Source of the DNA: Clostridiales bacterium
GTDB lineage: Bacteria > Bacillota > Clostridia > Oscillospirales > Oscillospiraceae
DNA: 9,361 nt
NCBI GenBank assembly: GCA_018374635.1
Contig: JAHAEW010000101.1
Location: 1 to 9,361, forward strand
Direction: 5' to 3'
The notes under the pieces were generated by a model that saw only the letters and a list, made by a program, of their open reading frames with translations, was not told the origin of the DNA and did not search any database. The number at the start of each line of letters is the position of its first letter. Position 1 is the first letter of the stretch. The translations under genes were made by a program, and so were the position numbers. Positions 1 through 6,974 of this stretch are shown in pieces.

Positions 1-9
1 CCGATCCTC

Positions 10-46
10 CCTAACTTACTCCGCCCTAACTTAACTCCGCCCTGAA
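10..46. repeat. Short tandem repeat, 15-16 bp unit
   Basis: CCTAACTTACTCCGC (10-24) is followed directly by CCTAACTTAACTCCGC (25-40) and then by the start of a third, diverged unit, CCTGAA (41-46). The two full copies differ by one inserted A. The array may continue beyond the left edge. No function can be assigned. Confidence 0.7.
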
Positions 47-417
47 TACACCCTCATTTTACTACCACGCACGCCTCCTGCACAGGCGGAGTTTTTCCCA
101 GTGTAGGGCCGACGGCTTTTTGTTTTCTCTATGTATAAGCAGCCTTGCCTCCTCTCAGAAATAGACACCGCGCACCGCAGTGGAAAGCAAAAAAAGGGAA
201 AGCATTCATACGGGGTGTGATTCATCGTCGGCGCTTTCATAATATCCGCCTCAAACACCTGATAGTGAGCTTGAAAACAGGCCCTTTTGTTGCAGATGAT
301 CAGCCCGGGGGCCACCTTCAGAAAGACGGGCTTTTGCCAAGGATCTGATTTTAGAGAGGAGAACCGATCCCGCAAGTTCGTTCGCTTAGCGTTTACCTTG
401 ATAAACACAGAAAGCGG

Positions 418-443
418 CGCGGCATACAGAAAAGTATGCCGCG
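418..443 (-). terminator. Candidate terminator downstream of the SLH gene
   Basis: CGCGGCATAC (418-427) and GTATGCCGCG (434-443) form a perfect 10-bp stem with a 6-base loop. It sits about 80 bases past the stop codon of the SLH gene. On the minus strand the stem is followed by a moderately T-rich stretch (CCGCTTTCTGTGTTT) rather than a clean T run, so it is either an imperfect intrinsic terminator or a 3'-end stabilising hairpin. Confidence 0.55.
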
Positions 444-521
444 TCGCTCAGTCAGGCTGGGGTCAATCTGTCGTATTTCTTGAAAGAGTAGCCACAACAG
501 CATCCCCTAAAGCGCACCCTC

Positions 522-3500
522 TTACTCCACGAAATTCTCGCACAGCCGCATGAGGATAGTGGCAACCTGAGCCCGGGTCGCGTTCCCCTTGGGGGAGAGT
601 GTGGCGTCGCTCGTTCCGTTGATGATCCCAGTGTTCACCGCCCAGGCCATAGCTTCCCGCGCGTATTCAGAAATGTCACCATAGTCAGCAAATTTCTGAA
701 TCTCAGCGTCATCCTGCTCAACATTGTAGCCCTCTTGTGCAGCATACCGGTACAGCATCGCCGCAAGCTGTTCCCGGGTGATCTGGCTGTTGGGGTTGCT
801 GCCGTCGGAAATACCGTTTTCCTTGGCCCAGGTCATAGCCGCCTCGTACCAGACGCTTCCGCCGGTGGTATCCTGTCCGTCAAACCGGGCCAGAACCGTT
901 ACCAGCATGGCGCGGGTCATCGTGTTGTCAGGTGCAAAGGTATCCTCGGTCGTGCCGGCAAAGAACTCATGGGCACTTGCAAAATCAATGGCGTCCTCCG
1001 CCCAGTGTCCGTCCGTATCTTTGAACTCCTTGGCGTTGTCTACAATGAGCAAGTCTTTAGTCTCGTCCACCTGCACCAGCATCCCGTCCTCAGTGGGAAC
1101 GGACAAGCTGATGATCTCCCCGGTATCCGCGTCCACAGCCACCATGCCGTAGTCCACATCAACGGGGACCGTCACAATAGTTTCGCCCACATCCCGGGGA
1201 ACAGTAACGGCGACTTCCACATTCTCGCCCGGCTCGTCCACGGTCCTGATCTTGACGTTATCGGTGCGGGTTTCCGTGGTGGTCACGGTGCCGTCTTCTT
1301 CGCTCTTTACCACCAGGGTGGAGCCGTCCTCATATTTCGTGGTTTCCGTAACAGTCCCGGTCTTCTTATCCGTGACTGTCGTGGTTGTACTGCCGTCATC
1401 GTTCTTCTCGGTGGTGGTTGTCGTGGAAGAGCCGCCGGAAGAGGAGCCGCCGCCGGAGGAGCCGCCGCTGCTCTTGCGTGTTACAGACACGGTGCATTGT
1501 GCGGTCCCGTTCTCCGCGGTCGCGGTGAACGTGTAAGTGGCTGTCTGGTTCGGCAGGCTTGCAGAATAGGTGCCATCCGCCCCGGCGGTCAGTACCTTTT
1601 CCGCGCTGCCCTGGTTGTCTGTCTGCTTCACAGACACATCGCCGTCGGCGTTGTCCACCGTCAGGGTCACAGTACCACCGCCCCGCAGGGAGGTGGCGCT
1701 GGCCGTAATAGAAAGTGTGGGCGCCGCTTCGTTCTCCCAGTGAGCGGTAAAGCTCTTATTGCCGGTGCTGCCCGCAGGGATTACGACTTCCGTGACAGGC
1801 TCCGTCACACCTTCGTAGGTCCAACCCAGGAAGGCAGTTCCCGTCTTGGTGGGAGCCTGAAGCACAACTTTATCTTCCACTGTGTAGGTAGCCGGGTTTT
1901 GAGAGGCGTTCACACCGCCGTTCAGGTGATAGGTGATTCCATAGCGGATGGCTGCGTAATCGGCGGACACAGTTACAGCAGTAGCAGGCATGATAAACGT
2001 ATACACGCCGTTGCTCTCCTCAACCTCAACGAGAGTTCCGCTGGTGGCTTTCACAGTCACTTGGCTCAGTTCATAGCCCTTGCCAGGCTGGACCAGAACT
2101 TTATCGCCCTCCGCCGCGGCGGAGGTGCCGACGGTAATAATACCGTCGGCAATGGAACTGTCCAACGCGATGTCGTATGTAGGTACTTTTGAGGTAGTAA
2201 ACTTATTCAGAGGAGGCGTAGAATCAATACCGCTCTTCCAGTAAAGCCCCTCTAAAGGATCGGGCTCCAGGGTTCCAATGACCGTACCGTTTGCCACATG
2301 GCGGCTGGGGCTGGTGACGGAAATATTTCCGCTGACAGCCTTTCCGGCCTCCGCGTCAGACCATGTGCTATGTGCTGTTGCACCCTGCAGGAATGCCTCA
2401 GCGGTGGAGATTGTGCCGGTTCCGGAAACAGCGATACCGCCGCTGCCCCAGAATGCTTTTCCGGCAACAGCCACTACCTTGCCGTCTCCGGTGATAATCC
2501 CGCTCTCCAACTGAATCGCAGTGCCACTTGTGGGGAAAAGCTGTACGGTTGCGTCGCCACCATAGACGACCAGCACAGCGCCGTCCTCTACGGTCAGCGT
2601 TCCGTTCTGCACCCGCAGGCCAGCCTGAGCGATTTTATTATCTCCCGCTTCATCGCCCTGGATAAACACCTGACCCCGGACGGTCACATCTCCGGTGGCA
2701 ACCACCACGGGTTCGTTGCTGGTGCGGTCTGCCAAGTCGCCGTTTGCAAGGTAGTTGATATGGGAGTAGATCGCGGCATTCTCCAGGATTGCCCCGTCCT
2801 CCAGGCGCAGCTGCCCGCAAAGAGAGGAGCCAACCGAAAATTCGCCCTGGCCGCCATAGCCGTTATAATTCATGGAGAAGGCTCCGCCGTCCTCGACCTC
2901 GATGATGCCCTGCACCACGGAGTCCTGAAGAGTCAGCTTGCCGCCGTTCTCTACCACGATGCGGACACTGCTGAGGATCTCCATATTTACAAAGGTCAGA
3001 TCGCAGCCACTGGGAATATAGAGTGTCTGGGGAATTTTATCCGCCAGCACATCATCCCAGGGAATGTCATAGCCGAGATAACCGTATGTGCCGCTGGTGT
3101 GGGAGCCATACCAGGCTTTCACCTCATGAGGGACCCGGACGCTGTTCTCCTCTCCGGCCACGTTGCTGCCGAAGTTCTTAATAGCCCAGGGTTCCATAAT
3201 GTCCCATATATACTTGCCGTCCTGCGTCTGCTTCAGGTTCTCCAGCCGTAGCTGTTCCGCCAGGGTTTCTTCTCCAGTATAGATTCGGAACGGCAGGGCG
3301 TTGCTGGTGGCTGTGCGCCCCTGATCGTCAGTCACAGTAATGGAGATCAGATAACTGCCCGGATCTTTCGGCGTGCCGCTCAGAGTCAGGGCGCTGCTGA
3401 TCGTCATGTAGACGCCCTCCATACCGCTCTCGCTGCTTTCAGGCGTCCCGTTCGCTACGTCCGGGACAATCGAAACAAAACACTTGCTTCCATCAATGTT

Positions 3501-5543
3501 GATATCGGAGGAGTAGTGATCCAGTTCGTTCCAGTCATCTTCGCCGGGCTCCGTTCCTCTTTCCACCAGCGCCCCGTAGACGGTGACATTGCTGTTCTGA
3601 TTGGCGGAAGCCCCGCCGGTCGCGCCGGAAACGCCGTCATAATCTTCCTGGCCCACGATGGCAGCCTCGAAAGAGCCCACCAGTTTCACATGAAGCTCAT
3701 AGTGATCCCCTTGTCCGTCGTTCTCCTCAACAGAGGGATTCTCTCCATTCTGATCAAGTACAAACTTGAATTCCAGTGTCTCATAGCCCTCAGCCGCAAT
3801 TGCGATAACATCGCCGCTCTTCAGGGTATCCGGTCCAGAGCTGCTGAAGTTATTGATTGCAAACACCAGGCGGTCATTTTCTGCATCCGGGTAGTATGCG
3901 CCGCCAGAGGAAGGTTCCATATCTTTCACTTCCCAGGGCACGCCATTCACCGACACAGAGGTGATCGCGGCAATATAACCCGATGCATCTTCAAACGTAA
4001 AATACCAGTGGTATGCGGGCATGATTCCGGCATCATCCGCAATTTTGATTTGGTTGAGTGTAATTTCCGTCCCAGGCCCAGGATCGGGTTCCGTACTGCC
4101 GCCGTTCTCGATCTCAGCAGCATACTGGGCATCGCTGCCGCTGCCAGTTTTCGTGAGGTGCACCGCCAGGTCCTTGTACCCCTCAGCGGAAATCACAACC
4201 GTAGTGGGCGCGGTGAAATCCTCTGTGATCTGGAGAACCGTTGGCGTAGCCGCACTATTTATGTCCCGGCCAACATTCCACGCTTTGCTCTCCATGCTCA
4301 GAGATGGCTTCTGTTCGTAAACTTCTCCATCAACACTAACCCGGGCAATTTTATTCAACCAGGTCTGGGTGTCTGCATCCTGACCGAAGTCCAGGTAAAC
4401 AGTGCTCGTAAAAATTGACGAATAGTTATATTTTGCCGTCACCATCGTGGGCGGGAATAGCTCGCCAGAAGATCCAGCGGCGCGGAATACAGCGGATACC
4501 GTCACATCTCCTGCGGGCATCACAAATGTGTACCCATCTTCGGTTTTCTCGGTACTTACTGCTGTATCATCATCCTGTGTCACAGTCAGCGCATCCAGCT
4601 CATAGCCGCCGTCCGGCTGGACGGTTACGGTAATAGACTCTCCCTCTTTGGCTGTCTCAGAGGAGGTCGTTACAGTGCCGTTTTCAGCATCCTCTACCAC
4701 AATAGAGTACACTTCTTCCGGATCGGTCGTTCCATTTACCACTTCCGCGGTGTAATCCTCTTTATTTAATTTGAGAGTCAGATCGCTATAGCCATCTGCG
4801 GAGATAATGCAGATGGCTGGATTTTCCGGAAAATCCTCGCCGACCAACACATAGTAAGCGTCATAATCACCCGCACAAACATAATACGTTTCATTGTTCC
4901 ATACCGAAGTGGAATAGTCTGCCCTCGTCCAATCCTTGCCGCCTACACTGACATTCGTAATGCTGTTTAGCCAAGCCGCATCATTTAATGAAAAAGTCAG
5001 TCTGAAATCGGAACCGAGATTTGAACCGGCGGTAAAGTCCGTGGGAGGAACTTCCTTCTCACCCGCAGGACCACTGTCCCCTCCACCTTCGCCGCTATCA
5101 CCGCTCTCCTTGATTTTTGCGGTATAGCCATCGCTGCCGTCCGCTGTCAGCTCCACGGTCAGGTCAGGATAACCCGCAGCAGAAATCACAACTGTGGCGG
5201 GAGAATCCTCCACTCCGGAGAGTTCAATGCCCGCATAACTGCTATAGGCTCCCGACAGGGAGGCACCGGCCCTCCAATATGGTTCGGCAGGGAAAAAGGA
5301 ATCATTGCCATCGTTGTATTTCTCACCATTGACCTCTACACCGTTAATGGCATCGATCCAATCAGCGTAGTCGTCGCCAAACGCCAGTCCAATAGCTCCG
5401 GAATAAGCGTTGGCGCTTACCGTATAACTTACTTCCTCCGGCAGATTCGCACCTGCATCCACTGCCGCCGCGTTGACAGCCAATGAAGCAAGCATAGACA
5501 CCGACAAAAATAATGCCCCCAATTTGCGAAGAACTCTCTTCAT
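522..5543 (-). CDS. Giant secreted SLH-anchored surface protein with HID-like repeats and a DxxSGAT motif
   Basis: A 1673-residue cell-surface protein. The chosen ATG (5543) has AAAGGAGGT at 5550-5558, six bases upstream; an in-frame GTG at 5570 lies ahead of that site and is rejected. Seen in order: signal peptide (1-27, ending near NAAA/VDAG); four related repeats at about 39-133, 165-260, 361-464 and 493-597, each with an 'I..V.VNG' strand and ending in a variant of 'ISAxGYxDLxvxL', matching the Shr-like hemoglobin-interacting domain (old DUF1533); an InlB-like repeat at 279-353 and another at 1123-1196, both ending 'YTF[VI]MPA..VTVSA'; D636-G-V-S-G-A-T642, a match to the ApbE flavinylation motif; an Ig/cadherin-like stretch near 690-750; a beta-strand-rich, probably beta-helical region at 840-1080; a Listeria-Bacteroides repeat at 1201-1270 ('FLGWTYEG...FTAHWE'); an Ig-like domain; a Ser/Gly/Thr linker at 1357-1425; and SLH motifs at 1507-1555, 1562-1605 and 1618-1667. 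SLH motifs bind secondary cell-wall polymers non-covalently. It is divergent from apbE. Ligand binding (heme, hemoglobin or other) is inference. Confidence 0.9.
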   Translation of the reverse strand: MKRVLRKLGALFLSVSMLASLAVNAAAVDAGANLPEEVSYTVSANAYSGAIGLAFGDDYADWIDAINGVEVNGEKYNDGNDSFFPAEPYWRAGASLSGAYSSYAGIELSGVEDSPATVVISAAGYPDLTVELTADGSDGYTAKIKESGDSGEGGGDSGPAGEKEVPPTDFTAGSNLGSDFRLTFSLNDAAWLNSITNVSVGGKDWTRADYSTSVWNNETYYVCAGDYDAYYVLVGEDFPENPAICIISADGYSDLTLKLNKEDYTAEVVNGTTDPEEVYSIVVEDAENGTVTTSSETAKEGESITVTVQPDGGYELDALTVTQDDDTAVSTEKTEDGYTFVMPAGDVTVSAVFRAAGSSGELFPPTMVTAKYNYSSIFTSTVYLDFGQDADTQTWLNKIARVSVDGEVYEQKPSLSMESKAWNVGRDINSAATPTVLQITEDFTAPTTVVISAEGYKDLAVHLTKTGSGSDAQYAAEIENGGSTEPDPGPGTEITLNQIKIADDAGIMPAYHWYFTFEDASGYIAAITSVSVNGVPWEVKDMEPSSGGAYYPDAENDRLVFAINNFSSSGPDTLKSGDVIAIAAEGYETLEFKFVLDQNGENPSVEENDGQGDHYELHVKLVGSFEAAIVGQEDYDGVSGATGGASANQNSNVTVYGALVERGTEPGEDDWNELDHYSSDINIDGSKCFVSIVPDVANGTPESSESGMEGVYMTISSALTLSGTPKDPGSYLISITVTDDQGRTATSNALPFRIYTGEETLAEQLRLENLKQTQDGKYIWDIMEPWAIKNFGSNVAGEENSVRVPHEVKAWYGSHTSGTYGYLGYDIPWDDVLADKIPQTLYIPSGCDLTFVNMEILSSVRIVVENGGKLTLQDSVVQGIIEVEDGGAFSMNYNGYGGQGEFSVGSSLCGQLRLEDGAILENAAIYSHINYLANGDLADRTSNEPVVVATGDVTVRGQVFIQGDEAGDNKIAQAGLRVQNGTLTVEDGAVLVVYGGDATVQLFPTSGTAIQLESGIITGDGKVVAVAGKAFWGSGGIAVSGTGTISTAEAFLQGATAHSTWSDAEAGKAVSGNISVTSPSRHVANGTVIGTLEPDPLEGLYWKSGIDSTPPLNKFTTSKVPTYDIALDSSIADGIITVGTSAAAEGDKVLVQPGKGYELSQVTVKATSGTLVEVEESNGVYTFIMPATAVTVSADYAAIRYGITYHLNGGVNASQNPATYTVEDKVVLQAPTKTGTAFLGWTYEGVTEPVTEVVIPAGSTGNKSFTAHWENEAAPTLSITASATSLRGGGTVTLTVDNADGDVSVKQTDNQGSAEKVLTAGADGTYSASLPNQTATYTFTATAENGTAQCTVSVTRKSSGGSSGGGSSSGGSSTTTTTEKNDDGSTTTTVTDKKTGTVTETTKYEDGSTLVVKSEEDGTVTTTETRTDNVKIRTVDEPGENVEVAVTVPRDVGETIVTVPVDVDYGMVAVDADTGEIISLSVPTEDGMLVQVDETKDLLIVDNAKEFKDTDGHWAEDAIDFASAHEFFAGTTEDTFAPDNTMTRAMLVTVLARFDGQDTTGGSVWYEAAMTWAKENGISDGSNPNSQITREQLAAMLYRYAAQEGYNVEQDDAEIQKFADYGDISEYAREAMAWAVNTGIINGTSDATLSPKGNATRAQVATILMRLCENFVE

Positions 5544-5565
5544 TATTTGACCTCCTTTACAGCTT

Positions 5566-5584
5566 ACCACCGTTTTTAGGTGGT
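5566..5584. other. Small hairpin in the SLH-gene leader
   Basis: ACCACC (5566-5571) and GGTGGT (5579-5584) form a perfect 6-bp stem with a 7-base loop. It lies eight bases upstream of the Shine-Dalgarno sequence of the SLH gene, so in the minus-strand mRNA it would stand immediately 5' of the ribosome site. It could stabilise the leader or tune initiation. It could also be chance. Confidence 0.35.
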
Positions 5585-5627
5585 GAAAATGAAGCTGGCC
5601 TCCAAGCCATACACTGGAAATTGCGGG

Positions 5628-5657
5628 TTGAAAACTGCCTCCTTTCCGTGTTATAAT
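5628..5657 (+). promoter_or_regulatory. Candidate sigma-A promoter for apbE
   Basis: TTGAAA (5628-5633) and a perfect TATAAT (5652-5657) are separated by 18 bases, which predicts a start near 5664 and a leader of about 200 bases before apbE. The first palindrome (5696-5713) would lie at roughly +33. A second TATAAG-like -10 at 5692-5697 touches that palindrome but has no convincing -35, so the upstream promoter is preferred. Confidence 0.5.
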
Positions 5658-5695
5658 GCAGTCTGTCCTGCATGGGGCTATTTTGTTTACGTATA

Positions 5696-5713
5696 AGTTA
5701 GTTATAGCTAACT
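5696..5713. promoter_or_regulatory. Operator-like palindrome 1 (GTTAG-N6-CTAAC)
   Basis: AGTTAGTTATAGCTAACT is an 18-bp palindrome with eight of nine positions symmetric in each half. It is the most symmetric of three related sites (others at 5757-5774 and 8704-8721). It lies inside the leader of both predicted divergent transcripts. The GTTAG/CTAAC half-site resembles DtxR/IdeR-family metalloregulator boxes, but the spacing differs from the classical IdeR consensus and the regulator is not in the window, so its identity is inference. Confidence 0.65.
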
Positions 5714-5717
5714 AAAG

Positions 5718-5754
5718 CGCAAAACAAAACGGCTCCGGTGCCGCCTGTTTTGCG
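5718..5754. other. Leader hairpin A:B, competing with the dyad at 5745-5786
   Basis: CGCAAAACA (5718-5726) pairs perfectly with TGTTTTGCG (5746-5754). Inside, CGGC (5730-5733) and GCCG (5740-5743) add a second stem. The right arm TGTTTTGCG is also the left arm of the longer dyad at 5745-5786, so in RNA only one of the two hairpins can form at a time. This three-segment arrangement is what attenuators and riboswitch-like leaders use, although neither hairpin is followed by a T run. Confidence 0.5.
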
Positions 5755-5786
5755 GAGATTAGCTATTACTAACCTCCGCAAAACAG
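5745..5786. promoter_or_regulatory. 42-bp dyad with operator 2 nested in its loop
   Basis: CTGTTTTGCGGAG (5745-5757) and CTCCGCAAAACAG (5774-5786) are perfect 13-bp inverted repeats. The 16 bases between them contain a second small dyad, TTAG-CTATTA-CTAA, which with the flanking bases forms the operator-like palindrome at 5757-5774. On the minus strand this site reads GGTTAGTAATAGCTAATC and differs from the site at 8704-8721 by one base. The dyad begins just after the -10 of the SLH-gene promoter, so a bound repressor would cover the transcription start region. It could act as DNA operator, mRNA structure or both. Confidence 0.65.
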
Positions 5787-5787
5787 A

Positions 5788-5816
5788 AGTATATACACTC
5801 AGGGAGGATTTGTCAA
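5788..5816 (-). promoter_or_regulatory. Sigma-A promoter of the SLH gene
   Basis: On the minus strand, TTGACA (5816-5811) and TATACT (5793-5788) are separated by exactly 17 bases, predicting a start near 5781 and a leader of about 240 bases. Operator 2 lies immediately downstream. The -35 box overlaps the start codon of the small plus-strand ORF at 5816, so this promoter sits within the transcribed leader of apbE. Confidence 0.75.
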
Positions 5817-5872
5817 TGGAGATTTCTATTTTGGGGACTGGCTGTATACTGCGGGAGGAAGACAGACTATGA
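5816..5872 (+). CDS. 18-residue upstream ORF coupled to apbE
   Basis: AGGGAGGA (5801-5808) stands eight bases before an ATG that opens an 18-codon frame, MEISILGTGCILREEDRL, whose TGA overlaps the apbE ATG as ATGA. The good ribosome site and the exact stop-start overlap suggest translation and coupling to apbE. The GGAGGA used by apbE lies inside this ORF. No known leader peptide is recognised and there is no run of one amino acid typical of attenuators. It may exist only to deliver ribosomes to apbE. Confidence 0.45.
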   Translation: MEISILGTGCILREEDRL

Positions 5873-6885
5873 AGCGGTTCTGGCTGATTGTTCCCCTTGC
5901 TCTATGTATGTTCGCTGGTTGTACGGATACTGTTTCCGAACAGCCCCAAACAAATTCTTTCTTTGCTATGGATACAGTCATGGATCTTACTATATATGGG
6001 AATAAATCTCTGCTGGCAGATGTAGAAACTTTGATTTCTGATTTAGAAGAAAAGGTTTCCGTGACGGATGAGACCAGCGAGCTTTACATGATCAATCAAA
6101 CCGGCACCGGTACACTGACAGGCTCAGCCGCAGAGCTGATGCAGTCTGCGCTTGCCATGTGCCGGCGTACCGGCGGCGCATTGGATCTTTCAATTTATCC
6201 GGTCGTGCGGGCCTGGGGCTTCACCACGGAGAGCTATCAGGTGCCGGAGGCGGAAGCCCTGGAGGAGCTGCTGGCCCATGTGGATTACACACAGATCCGA
6301 TATGACGCTGAAACCGGCGCCGTGTCTCTGCCGGACGGTATGGAAATTGACCTGGGCAGCGTTGCCAAGGGATTTGTTGGCAGCCGGGCTGCTCAATACT
6401 TGAGGGAAAACGGCGTGGATTCCGCTTTGTTGAACTTGGGCGGCAATGTTCAGACAGTTGGCTGCAGGCCGGACGGCGATCCCTGGAAGATCGCGGTCAA
6501 AGACCCTGGAGGCGGCACACCGATGATCGTTCTCTCTATTCAAGATCAGGCGATGGTCACGTCTGGCGGATATGAACGCTATTTCGAGCAGGACGGGAAT
6601 ACCTACTGGCATATCATGGACCCTGCCACCGGCCGCCCGGCAGAAAGCGGCCTGACCTCCGTCACCGTTGTGGGAGACGATGGCTTGGTATGCGATGGGC
6701 TTTCCACCGCCCTGTTTGTCATGGGATTGGAAAAGTCCGCCGCCTTGTGGCAGGAGAGCGACGACTTCGAGGCGGTCTTTGTGACCGCTGAGGGCGATAT
6801 TTACATCACCGCTGGTCTTGAGTCCAGCTTTGCGCTGACGGAAGATCACCAAGACGCTGTGGTGCGCGTGATCGAACGGCAATAG
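5869..6885 (+). CDS. apbE: FAD:protein FMN transferase, ApbE family lipoprotein
   Basis: ApbE enzymes use FAD to attach FMN covalently to a Thr/Ser of extracytoplasmic partner proteins, releasing AMP. This 338-residue protein is typical in length. Residues 1-18 form a lipoprotein signal with lipobox FAGC18, placing the enzyme on the outer face of the membrane. Family motifs seen are MDTVMDLTIYG (34-44), ALDLSIYPVVRAWGF (104-118), IDLGSVAKG (160-168), the LLNLGGNVQTVG strand, TSGGYERY (231-238), HIMDPATGRP (248-257) and CDGLSTALFVMG (from 275), in which D276 and T280 are the expected metal-binding positions. The start has GGGAGGA upstream and overlaps the stop of an 18-codon ORF. The gene is divergent from the SLH protein carrying a DxxSGAT motif, its only visible candidate substrate; the usual partners (NqrC/RnfG or FMN-bind lipoproteins) are not in the window. 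It ends at a strong terminator. The family call is near certain; the partner is inference. Confidence 0.95.
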   Translation: MKRFWLIVPLALCMFAGCTDTVSEQPQTNSFFAMDTVMDLTIYGNKSLLADVETLISDLEEKVSVTDETSELYMINQTGTGTLTGSAAELMQSALAMCRRTGGALDLSIYPVVRAWGFTTESYQVPEAEALEELLAHVDYTQIRYDAETGAVSLPDGMEIDLGSVAKGFVGSRAAQYLRENGVDSALLNLGGNVQTVGCRPDGDPWKIAVKDPGGGTPMIVLSIQDQAMVTSGGYERYFEQDGNTYWHIMDPATGRPAESGLTSVTVVGDDGLVCDGLSTALFVMGLEKSAALWQESDDFEAVFVTAEGDIYITAGLESSFALTEDHQDAVVRVIERQ

Positions 6886-6887
6886 AA

Positions 6888-6919
6888 AAGGCCCTGGGGG
6901 CGTAAGTCCCCAGGGCCTT
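6888..6919. terminator. Strong bidirectional terminator between apbE and the hydrolase operon
   Basis: AAGGCCCTGGGG (6888-6899) and CCCCAGGGCCTT (6908-6919) form a perfect 12-bp GC-rich stem with an 8-base loop, starting two bases after the apbE stop. On the plus strand it is followed by TTCATATTT and on the minus strand by TTTTCTATT. It therefore fits both converging transcripts, apbE and the alpha/beta hydrolase gene that ends at 6975. Confidence 0.88.
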
Positions 6920-6974
6920 CATATTTACCGGAAACATTGGGTTACTCATCATTCACCAGGCGTTCGGCACCACA

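Larger units (their letters stand above)
1..521. other. Left flank without a convincing gene
   Basis: This stretch lies downstream of the large SLH gene (which ends at 522 on the minus strand). Open frames exist on both strands, the longest being minus 31-408 and plus 287-553, but the minus frame starts with GTG without a Shine-Dalgarno sequence, the other frames are short, and I recognise no protein family. What can be supported is a two-copy tandem repeat at 10-40 and a 10-bp hairpin at 418-443. The rest could be a decayed gene or the edge of a mobile element; I cannot tell which. Confidence 0.6.

Noticed and set aside
31..408. Minus-strand open frame of 125 codons downstream of the SLH gene
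   Set aside because: It starts with GTG, has no Shine-Dalgarno sequence, runs into the tandem repeat and matches no family I know. It could be a gene relic, but I cannot support it as a gene.
1262..1480. Ser/Gly/Thr-rich repeats in the SLH gene as a DNA repeat element
   Set aside because: The low-complexity DNA is explained by a flexible protein linker before the SLH motifs and has no regular unit at the DNA level.
735..2192. Long plus-strand open frame (485 codons), and similar ones at 2298-3251 and 3516-4418
   Set aside because: They lie opposite the SLH gene, which has a clear signal peptide, domains and ribosome site; the plus frames have repetitive His/Gly/Arg-rich translations with no recognisable domains, as expected of antisense shadows of a GC-rich gene.
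3500..3760. A canonical FMN-bind (PF04205) domain around the DxxSGAT motif
   Set aside because: Only the motif itself fits. The glycine-rich strands before it and the T-S after it that mark FMN-bind are absent, so the domain is not called; only the motif is reported.
5543..5570. Longer start for the SLH protein (GTG at 5570)
   Set aside because: The AAAGGAGGT ribosome site lies between that GTG and the ATG at 5543, and the ATG begins directly with a normal signal peptide (MKRVLRKLG).
6190..6882. Minus-strand open frame of 230 codons opposite apbE
   Set aside because: apbE carries all family motifs on the plus strand; the antisense frame has none and no ribosome site was found.
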